Shown here: in pieces, positions 40,101 to 45,254 of the stretch
Layout: each line of letters opens with the position of its first letter
Position numbering within the stretch: position 1 is the stretch's first letter
Source of the DNA: Falsiroseomonas tokyonensis
GTDB lineage: Bacteria; Pseudomonadota; Alphaproteobacteria; Acetobacterales; Acetobacteraceae
Direction: 5' to 3'
DNA length: 45,254 nt
NCBI RefSeq assembly: GCF_019024325.1
Contig: NZ_JAFNJS010000016.1
Span: 1 to 45,254, forward strand
Position numbers and translations under genes: made by a program
The notes under the pieces: generated by a model
Database searches by the model: none
What the model was told of the DNA's origin: nothing
What the model saw: only the letters and a program-made list of their open reading frames with translations

Positions 40101-40525
40101 GGCGCAGCATCCATTGCAAGCGGCACCTTTTCGGCCGCCGCGGCGCGGGCAAGCTGTCCGTCGAAAGTCGCCAGCGGCAGGCTGCGGCGGGCGGCGAGTT
40201 CTAGGTAGGCAGCGTCGTAGAGGGTGAGGCTATGCCTGCGGGCGAGAGCGGCCGTGCCGTTCCAAGCGCGCGCGTTGGATTCCGCGTCGATCTCGATCGG
40301 CAGCTCGCCGAGCTGGCGCAAGACGGCGTCCACGCGCTCCGGCCTAACACGCCCCCGCCGTTCGGCCATGAGTAGGCCATTGCCGACCTCCAGCCGCCAT
40401 AGCGCTGGCACGACGGCAGCTTCTTCGGCCACGCGGAGCGCGAGGGTGCGGGCCTCCTCCGCCCGGACCTCGCCGGCCAGCGCCCAGGCGAGGGTCACGG
40501 AAGCGTCGAGCACGAAGCCGGGCAC
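40097..40525 (-). CDS. PIN-domain (VapC-like) toxin
   Basis: About 142 residues from a GTG. PIN-domain acidic residues are visible: FVLDASVTLAWAL (first Asp), a Glu in RLEVGNGLLMAE, and LTLYDAAYLELAARRSLPLATFDGQL (later Asp pair). VapC-type toxins are RNases that block translation. The start codon lies four bases after the antitoxin stop; GTG 40525 gives the usual N-terminus, and longer versions would overlap the antitoxin. The stop overlaps the parA ATG. Confidence 0.88.
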   Translation of the reverse strand: MPGFVLDASVTLAWALAGEVRAEEARTLALRVAEEAAVVPALWRLEVGNGLLMAERRGRVRPERVDAVLRQLGELPIEIDAESNARAWNGTAALARRHSLTLYDAAYLELAARRSLPLATFDGQLARAAAAEKVPLAMDAAP

Positions 40526-40529
40526 CGGA

Positions 40530-40814
40530 TCAGTACCGCCGACCTTCGTCGCGGAGCGCGAGGATCTCGGCGAGGGGAAAAGGGCCTCCGGCCTCCTCAG
40601 CAATCTCCTCGCGGAGCTTCATGAGAGCTGCGGCGGCGGCGCGCGCGGCGGCAACGTTGTGGCCAGGGCCGGTGCGGCTGAGCTTTGCGACCGGGCGCCC
40701 GTGTCGAGTGATGACTACCTCCTCGCCTCGCTCGACGCGATCGAGAAGCTCGGCGAGGCGGGTCTTGGCGTCGTGGGCGCCGACAAAGGTCGCGGCCAAA
40801 TGGGTGCTGGACAT
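40530..40814 (-). CDS. Phd/YefM-like antitoxin
   Basis: 94 residues. The Phd/YefM N-domain is visible as FVGAHDAKTRLAELLDRVERGEEVVITRHGRPVAKLS (about 11-47), the DNA-binding, dimer-forming part. The C-terminal 45 residues (AAALMKLREEIAEEAGG, LAEILALRDEGRRY) would wrap the toxin. These antitoxins repress their own operon; two GACCGGTT repeats lie 14-33 bases upstream of the ATG at 40814. Confidence 0.88.
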   Translation of the reverse strand: MSSTHLAATFVGAHDAKTRLAELLDRVERGEEVVITRHGRPVAKLSRTGPGHNVAAARAAAAALMKLREEIAEEAGGPFPLAEILALRDEGRRY

Positions 40815-40827
40815 GAGGGATAGATAG

Positions 40828-40847
40828 GACCGGTTGCCCGACCGGTT
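40828..40847 (-). promoter_or_regulatory. Putative antitoxin operator
   Basis: Two direct copies of GACCGGTT (40828-40835 and 40840-40847), each containing the palindrome ACCGGT, 12 bases apart, just upstream of the antitoxin start. This is the expected position for Phd/YefM autoregulation. Confidence 0.5.
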
Positions 40848-40864
40848 CAAGTGTCCTTTTAGGT

Positions 40865-40879
40865 GTGGGGTCTCCCGAC
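40865..40879 (-). repeat. Iteron-like element between repA and the toxin-antitoxin operon
   Basis: Read on the minus strand this is GTCGGGAGACCCCAC, identical to the first 15 bases of the three plus-strand copies at 41931, 41986 and 42038. It lies between the repA stop (40882) and the antitoxin start (40814). Confidence 0.75.
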
Positions 40880-40881
40880 GC

Positions 40882-41814
40882 TCACGCCAACTTGCGGATT
40901 GGCGGGTTCGATGGCGAGAGGGTGATGCCTGTCTCGGAGAGACTAACATTTGCCTCTGGATAGGCTGCCGTCGCGGCTGAAAGCGCGTCTAGGAACTGAG
41001 GCCGGAACTGCCGAGCATGTTTGAAGCCGCCGCCAAACTGTGCATGCAGGGAGGTCCAGCCGACAGGCGTGACGCGGTCGAGTACGTGGAGCCGGTAGGC
41101 AAGCCAAACGTAGATGTCGAGCGCCATGGACCGGTCCTTGAGCCGGCGGATGGCGCTTTCCAGGAGCGGCACGGGATGGTCCCGTAGGGCCTTGTAGAAG
41201 GTCTCGTCGAGCGTCACGACGTCGTCGAACAAACTGGCTTGGCCGCCTGCGTCGTCCTCGCGAAAGAAGAGGCCGCTGCGGACAATCGCACCCCGCTCAA
41301 AGCCATCCTGCGCGCGGCCCTGGGCATCAGCCGTTGTCCAAAAGAACTTAATCGAGCAGGCGCTTATGCGGCGTGCTTGGTCGCGTAGTGCGCGGGCGGA
41401 TTCGCCGCCGACGGACATGCCCATGCGCCCCATCCAGTCGCGCATGGAGCCCCCGAGCCTGACCTCCCGGCTGCCCGTCCGGACTGCCTGCGTCTGGAGG
41501 TAGATGAGGATCATCCGCGCACGGGCGCCGTAGGGAACGCCCAGCAGCGTGGCAGGCCCCGGCCCCATCCGCAGGCGGCCTGGTTCGATGAGCAGCGTGA
41601 CGTTGTGCCCGCGCTTTTCCCAGACTTCATCATCGTCGAGTTTCTTGTGCGGGAAGCCGGTTAGGCAGAAGCCGGAGTAGGTAATGCCGAGCCGCTGCGC
41701 GTCGTCGCAGAGGACCTCGGCAGCGATATCGACGAGGGTACGCTGCTTGGCCGGGACCATCTCCCGAGCCTTTTCTTTGCCGTGCAGCAGGACCAGCCGA
41801 TGTAGCTCCCCCAT
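40882..41814 (-). CDS. repA: Plasmid replication initiator (RepA_C-type)
   Basis: 310 residues. It shows the pattern of the 'plasmid encoded RepA' family: TYSGFCLTGFPHKKLDDDEVW (about 43-63), VTLLIEPGR, GVPYGARARMILIYLQTQAVRTGSREV (about 91-117), RDWMGRMGMSVGG, then LRDHPVPLLESAIRRLKDRSMALDIYVWLAYRLH and a winged-helix end (GWTSLHAQFGGGFKHARQFRPQF). Such initiators bind repeats beside their own gene. The three iteron-like repeats 117-246 bases upstream of the ATG fit this well. It is preceded by GGAGGGAGCC on the minus strand. Confidence 0.9.
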   Translation of the reverse strand: MGELHRLVLLHGKEKAREMVPAKQRTLVDIAAEVLCDDAQRLGITYSGFCLTGFPHKKLDDDEVWEKRGHNVTLLIEPGRLRMGPGPATLLGVPYGARARMILIYLQTQAVRTGSREVRLGGSMRDWMGRMGMSVGGESARALRDQARRISACSIKFFWTTADAQGRAQDGFERGAIVRSGLFFREDDAGGQASLFDDVVTLDETFYKALRDHPVPLLESAIRRLKDRSMALDIYVWLAYRLHVLDRVTPVGWTSLHAQFGGGFKHARQFRPQFLDALSAATAAYPEANVSLSETGITLSPSNPPIRKLA

Positions 41815-42138
41815 GGCTCCCTCCTGACATACCCGATGCGAGCAAGTTGAAGGAGTTGGGTTCCCTAGGTCAAGTGTGGGGTTAACCGACGAAGCTATTT
41901 GAAGGGTATTAGATTCTTACTAGTAGAGTGGTCGGGAGACCCCACGGGATAACCCCGATTCGCGTCACCTAACCCCACACAGAGCGTCGGGAGACCCCAC
42001 GGGACGAAGCGGGTCTGCTCTGGATAACTGAAGCGGTGTCGGGAGACCCCACGGGATAACTCAGCGTCTCTGGGCGCGAATCGAATGGCCGGAAAGGCAG
42101 ATGGCGGCTTGCACGAAGGCGGGCTGCTGGGGCCGGAC
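41815..42138. other. Putative origin of vegetative replication and repA promoter region
   Basis: About 324 bases with no convincing gene. It holds three iteron-like repeats, an AT-rich patch (41895-41930, for example GGGTATTAGATTCTTACTAG) and an 11-bp inverted repeat GTGTGGGGTTA (41874-41884) / TAACCCCACAC (41970-41980). Iterons beside a RepA-type gene plus an AT-rich stretch are the usual form of an oriV. Confidence 0.65.
41931..42060 (+). repeat. Three iteron-like direct repeats
   Basis: GTCGGGAGACCCCACGGGA occurs at 41931-41949, 41986-42004 and 42038-42056. The first and third continue with TAAC. Spacings are 55 and 52 bases (about five helical turns). The core GGGAGACCCC is itself nearly palindromic. 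An inverted 15-base copy lies at 40865. Confidence 0.88.
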
Positions 42139-42429
42139 CTAACACCGCCTAGCCTCGTCGAGGATGCAACGAACCGCGAGGCCGGGATTGCCCGCTTTTA
42201 CTCTCGACCAGGCCGTCCCGCTGCGGCGCGCGACCAAAGGCAGCTTTCCGGCCGCGGCGCCAGCGGCGCGCAGGAGGACCAGCTTCGCGGTCCCCTCGAA
42301 AGGTTGGTGTCGGACCTCGCCGAATTGTCGCTGTCCCGCGACGTGACCCATGAGCAGCGCGGTCGGCTGGATGGCCTGCTGCTTGTCGGCGAGGGTGGCC
42401 GTCGGGGCGCGGGAGCGGGGATGGGTCAT
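42139..42429 (-). CDS. Small basic protein of unknown function
   Basis: 96 residues from ATG 42429. The evidence is weak: from this ATG the minus-strand frame has strong G/C preference at third codon positions, unlike the overlapping plus-strand frame (42085-42453). The sequence (ATLADKQQAIQPTALLMGHV, then a basic second half ending CILDEARRC) matches no family I know. No clear ribosome-binding site is seen. It may be a gene fragment at the border of the recombinase module. Confidence 0.3.
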   Translation of the reverse strand: MTHPRSRAPTATLADKQQAIQPTALLMGHVAGQRQFGEVRHQPFEGTAKLVLLRAAGAAAGKLPLVARRSGTAWSRVKAGNPGLAVRCILDEARRC

Positions 42430-42633
42430 GAGGGGCAAGGGCCTGCCGAATGACCGACAAGCTTTTAGCGTCGGATCTGAATTCGAGGCGCAATGAGGTG
42501 AAGTCCGCCCGGGTTGAGGCAAGTCGCGTCAGACGGTCACCCGCGATAAGTCTCCCTTACCGCGTGTGAGGAGATGCTTGCCGCAATGGCGGTTCTCCGC
42601 CAGAGTCCCGCCTCCGGGGGAGGGAGTTGGCGC

Positions 42634-43638
42634 ATGGAGGCGGCGGCGATCAAGGAGACCGCGGTCTTGCCGATCGCCCGGCCCGACACCGCGGCCGTCA
42701 CGCCGCTGGCCGCGGCAGCCCTGGCTGCGGCGAAGGCCTATGCTCGTGACGCGCTGGCGCCCGAGACGCTGCGCGCCTACGCCACCGACTGGGCCCACTT
42801 CACCGCCTGGTGCCAGGCTGCCGGCTGCGCCCCGCTGCCGGCCGAGCCCGCGGCGGTGGCCGCCTACCTCGCCGCCCAGGCCCCGCTCTACGGCCGCTCC
42901 GCGCTCGAGCGACGGCTGGCCGCCATCGGCCATGCCCACCGCCTGCGCGGTCTCGACTGGTCCGCCGGACATCCTGTCATCCGCACCACGCTCCGCGGCA
43001 TTTTCCGGACCCATGGCAGCCGCCGGCGCCAGGCGGCGGCCCTGACCTCGGCCGAGCTGAAGAAGCTCGTCGCCGCCTGCGGTGGCGACCTCGCCGGCCT
43101 GCGCGACCGGGCGCTGCTGCTGCTCGGCTTTGCCGGGGCGCTGCGCCGCTCCGAACTGGTGGCGGTCGAGCGCGAGCATCTGCGGTTTACCGAGGCGGGG
43201 GCGCGTCTGATGCTGCCTTCCTCCAAGACCGATCAGGAGGGCAGGGGGGTCGAGCTCGGCATCACCCGCGGCAAGCGCCCCGAGACCTGCCCGGTGCGCG
43301 CCCTCGAAACCTGGCTCGAGATTTCGGACTGCCGCTACGGCCCGGTGTTTCGCAAGATCGACCGCTGGGGGACCATCGAGCACCGGGCGCTGGGCGGCGA
43401 CGCCGTGCGCGACATCCTCCTGAAGCGGGCCGCCGCCGCCCGCATCACCGTGGACGGCGGCGAACGCCTGTCGCCGCACGGGCTGCGGGCGGGCTTCGTC
43501 ACCGAGGCCTATATGGCCGGCGCCCGCGACGAGCAGGTCATGGACCATACCCGCCACCGCGACCTCAAGACCATGCGCGGCTACGTCCGGCGCGCGAAGC
43601 TGGTGACGGAGAGCGCGACCAAACTGCTCGACCTGTGA
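42634..43638 (+). CDS. Tyrosine recombinase/integrase
   Basis: 334 residues. A SAM-like core-binding domain (about 20-125) precedes the catalytic domain with all key residues: Arg in GALRRSELVAV (about 170), Lys in SSKTDQEG (about 200), HGLRAGF (His and Arg about 282-285), HTRHRDLKTM (His) and Tyr in RGYVRRAK (about 316). Such enzymes recombine DNA at specific sites, for example plasmid dimer resolution or integration. ATG 42634 has GGAGGGAG eight bases upstream; ATGs at 42574 and 42586 lack this. It overlaps the next gene (GTGA), so it is operonic, which is unusual for a simple integrase. Confidence 0.92.
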   Translation: MEAAAIKETAVLPIARPDTAAVTPLAAAALAAAKAYARDALAPETLRAYATDWAHFTAWCQAAGCAPLPAEPAAVAAYLAAQAPLYGRSALERRLAAIGHAHRLRGLDWSAGHPVIRTTLRGIFRTHGSRRRQAAALTSAELKKLVAACGGDLAGLRDRALLLLGFAGALRRSELVAVEREHLRFTEAGARLMLPSSKTDQEGRGVELGITRGKRPETCPVRALETWLEISDCRYGPVFRKIDRWGTIEHRALGGDAVRDILLKRAAAARITVDGGERLSPHGLRAGFVTEAYMAGARDEQVMDHTRHRDLKTMRGYVRRAKLVTESATKLLDL

Positions 43639-44267
43639 CCGCGGCGCCGGCCGCCGAGCCGCGGGACGGGGAGGGGGCGGCCGCGCCTCTCGCGCCGGGC
43701 GACACCGACTGGCTCTACCACCATCTGCGGGTCACGGGCGCGCCGAAGGCGGTGGCGCTGTTCCGATCAGCCGCCGCCGGCGCCGGCGTAATCCCCTGGA
43801 CCCATGACCACGGCGCCGCGGCAGAGCGCTGGTTCCACCTGCTCCTGGCCCCGCCGCCGCCGGCCCGCCGCACCATCAGCCTGGAGGGCGCCCGAATCCT
43901 CGCCGGCCAGCTTCGGGATGCGGTCGAAGCACGAGGCCAGCTGGTGGCCGAGCGCGCGCCGCAGAGCCGGGCCTGCCCACTCGACCTGCACCGCCTGCTG
44001 CCGGTGCCCGACCGCCTGCTGCGGCTCGGGCCGGACGACCCAGACAGCCGTGCCTGGCTCTGGTCGCACTGGGGCACGACGGAGGCGCTGCGCGGCGTGG
44101 TGGAGCTGCCAATCGGCGGGCGGGGCGGGGCGCGCCGGCGCGACCCGGGCCTGTTCTGGGCCGGCTTTTGGTCCGCCGACTGGACCCCCTGGCCCGTGCT
44201 GCTGGCGCTACGCGCCCGCTGGCCCGGCCTGCGCCTTGACCTGCGGCCACTCTACGATGGCCCCTGA
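43635..44267 (+). CDS. Unknown protein between recombinase and ScpA-like gene
   Basis: 210 residues from a GTG overlapping the recombinase stop. After a short Ala/Pro-rich start, the body includes DTDWLYHHLRVTGAPKAVALFR (about 22-43), AERWFHLLLAPPPPARRTISLEGARILAGQLRDAVEAR, and a Trp-rich C-terminus (WLWSHWGTTEAL, GLFWAGFWSADWTPWPVLLAL). No signal or membrane helix is obvious. I do not recognise a family. Its tight overlap with both neighbours suggests a fixed three-gene system. Confidence 0.75.
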   Translation: MTAAPAAEPRDGEGAAAPLAPGDTDWLYHHLRVTGAPKAVALFRSAAAGAGVIPWTHDHGAAAERWFHLLLAPPPPARRTISLEGARILAGQLRDAVEARGQLVAERAPQSRACPLDLHRLLPVPDRLLRLGPDDPDSRAWLWSHWGTTEALRGVVELPIGGRGGARRRDPGLFWAGFWSADWTPWPVLLALRARWPGLRLDLRPLYDGP

Positions 44268-45111
44268 CGGCGACGTCGAGCTGGGCAACTCCGGCGCGCC
44301 GGCGCTGCGGCTCGGCAGCTATGAGGGACCGCTCGACCTGCTGCTCGAGCTCGCCCGGGCGCAGCGGGTCGACCTCGCCGCGATCTCAGTCGTGCAACTG
44401 GCTGAGGCCTTTGGCGCGGCGGTGGAGCGCGCCATCGCGGGCCGGCGGGTGCCGCTGTCGCAGATGGCGGACTGGCTGGTCATGGCCGCCTGGCTGCTGC
44501 TGCTGCGCTCGCGGCTGCTGCTGCCGGCGGGCTCCGAGCCGGACCGGGCGGCGCAGGCGGAGGCGGCCGAGCTGCGGCGGCGGCTGGCCGACCGCGCGGC
44601 GGTGCAGGCGATGGCGGACTGGCTCGAGAGGCGGCCACAGCTGGGCCGGGAGGTCTTCGGGCGAGGGGCGCCGGAGCCAGACCCCGCGCCAATGCCGCTG
44701 GCCGACATCACCGAGCTGCTGCGCGCCTGCCTGCGGCTGATCGCCCTGCCGATGCGCCACCTCGTCTACCGGCCGAACCCACCGCCGCTCTGGCGCGTAC
44801 CGGACGCGCTGGCGAGGATCCGCGAGCTGCTGGCAGCACTACCCGTGCAGGGCGCTCCGCTTGCGCACTTCATCCCGGGCGGCGGCGAAAGGGCGAGCAC
44901 ACCGCTGCAGCGGCGTGCGGCGATCGCCAGCACGCTCGTCGCTGCGCTCGAGCTCGGGCGTGACGGGGCGGTCACGCTCGAGCAGGAGGCCGCCTTCGGC
45001 GCTATCCATCTTCAAAGTAGCGCGCGCCGACTGGGATCCGGGGTGCCCGGCTTGGGACAAGACCCGACATCGGTGCATCGTCCGCCTTCGCTGGATATCG
45101 AAGCAGCGTGA
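44257..45111 (+). CDS. ScpA-like segregation and condensation protein
   Basis: 284 residues. The N-terminal ScpA signature is clear: LGSYEGPLDLLLELARAQRVDLAAISVVQLAEAF (about 17-50), then MADWLVMAAWLLLLRSRLLLP (about 69-89). The C-terminal winged helix is RRAAIASTLVAALELGRDGAVTLEQEAAFGAI (about 222-253). ScpA normally ends near this point; here about 32 unusual residues follow (SSARRLGSG...DIEAA), so the natural end may have been lost near 45015. ScpA bridges SMC proteins with ScpB in condensin; neither SMC nor ScpB is in the window. Confidence 0.82.
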   Translation: MAPDGDVELGNSGAPALRLGSYEGPLDLLLELARAQRVDLAAISVVQLAEAFGAAVERAIAGRRVPLSQMADWLVMAAWLLLLRSRLLLPAGSEPDRAAQAEAAELRRRLADRAAVQAMADWLERRPQLGREVFGRGAPEPDPAPMPLADITELLRACLRLIALPMRHLVYRPNPPPLWRVPDALARIRELLAALPVQGAPLAHFIPGGGERASTPLQRRAAIASTLVAALELGRDGAVTLEQEAAFGAIHLQSSARRLGSGVPGLGQDPTSVHRPPSLDIEAA

Positions 45112-45254
45112 CCGGCGCTGTCTGCCTTCAGAGAGATCGACCTCAACGCGAAAGCTCTCGCCTCGCTTGGCCCCTTCTAGTACTACTGTGTCATAAAGAA
45201 CTTGCCTGATTGGGCTGTGCTTTTGTATGCGTGGAGATTCTCACGCATGGAGGC
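45112..45254 (+). mobile_element. Possible left end of an insertion sequence (partial, runs off the window)
   Basis: From about 45180 the base composition becomes richer in A and T. An ATG at 45227 opens MRGDSHAW at the window edge, which resembles the first residues of IS1182/IS5-type transposases that start MRG. ATGCGTG (45227-45233) and CACGCAT (45242-45248) form a dyad there. Too little is visible to be sure; no terminal repeat or target duplication can be confirmed. Confidence 0.3.

Noticed and set aside
42085-42453. Plus-strand 122-codon frame after the iterons
   Set aside because: Low-complexity Gly/Arg/Ala composition and weaker third-position G/C preference than the opposite frame; neither is strongly supported.
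42529-43557. 342-codon open frame on the minus strand across the recombinase
   Set aside because: It is antisense to a recombinase with all catalytic residues. Long antisense frames are expected at this GC content.
1-45254. CRISPR arrays, rRNA and tRNA genes
   Set aside because: No regularly spaced short repeats with unique spacers and no rRNA-like or tRNA cloverleaf sequence were seen on reading. The three 24-bp units at 18047 are coding repeats, and the iterons are too few and wrongly spaced for CRISPR. A tRNA-specific scan would be needed to be certain.

Overview
The window is very GC-rich. Codon use, the Roseomonas/Acidiphilium-like plasmid gene set (DUF932, a long ParB-like protein, DUF3991/TOPRIM, RepA_C-type initiator, VirB/VirD4 system) and frequent ATGA/GTGA gene overlaps point to an alphaproteobacterium, probably Acetobacteraceae. 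It carries a replication initiator with iteron-like repeats, partition genes, a toxin-antitoxin pair, a relaxase and a full type IV secretion operon, so it is most likely part of a conjugative plasmid or plasmid-derived element carrying copper resistance. The family-level taxonomy is inference; no rRNA or other marker gene is present.

Layout. 1-2425 (+): M23-type secreted protein, YnfA, DUF2946, then a PCuAC copper chaperone and a SCO1/SenC protein. 2546-3409 (-): DUF932 gene with a structured leader. 3941-9708 (+): secreted protein, cupredoxin, CopA multicopper oxidase, CopB, and a CopRS-like two-component system. 9865-18262 (+): secreted proteins, DUF305, CopC, CopD, a CopZ-like HMA protein, DUF2933, a membrane protein, a copper P1B-ATPase, a 42-residue membrane peptide, cytochrome c, DUF411 and a Met/His-repeat lipoprotein. 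Three gene remnants (DUF411, LTXXQ/Spy-like, P1B-ATPase C-terminus) lie between them. 18365-20305 (-): long ParB-like protein with the same leader as DUF932. 20655-22229 (+): two unknown genes around an AT-richer gap. 22236-34270 (+): virB1-virB11 and virD4, with an EexN-like gene. 34227-36321 (+): an amber-interrupted small gene, an LPD7 protein and a HUH relaxase. 36371-41814 (-): MobC, TOPRIM protein, ParB, ParA, PIN toxin, Phd-like antitoxin and RepA. 41815-42138: iteron region. 42634-45111 (+): tyrosine recombinase, unknown protein and ScpA-like protein. The right edge may be the start of an insertion sequence.

How the parts work together. The copper genes cover periplasmic oxidation and sequestration (CopA, CopB, CopC, cupredoxin, DUF305, Met/His lipoprotein), inner-membrane movement (CopD, P1B-ATPase), delivery to cytochrome oxidase (PCuAC, SCO) and sensing (CopRS). 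The backbone provides replication, segregation, post-segregational killing and conjugation.

The most unusual signals are: (i) a leader family with a 33-nt dyad about 180 nt before the start codons of three unrelated plasmid genes, two copies of which form an identical 311-bp direct repeat flanking most of the copper island; (ii) a CGCACAC-N-GTGTGCG palindrome found two to four times only in the relaxosome region, including inside a nested inverted repeat that could be oriT; (iii) a recombinase/unknown/ScpA operon with no SMC or ScpB in view; and (iv) iteron-like elements on both sides of repA, one of them in the promoter region of a toxin-antitoxin-partition operon.
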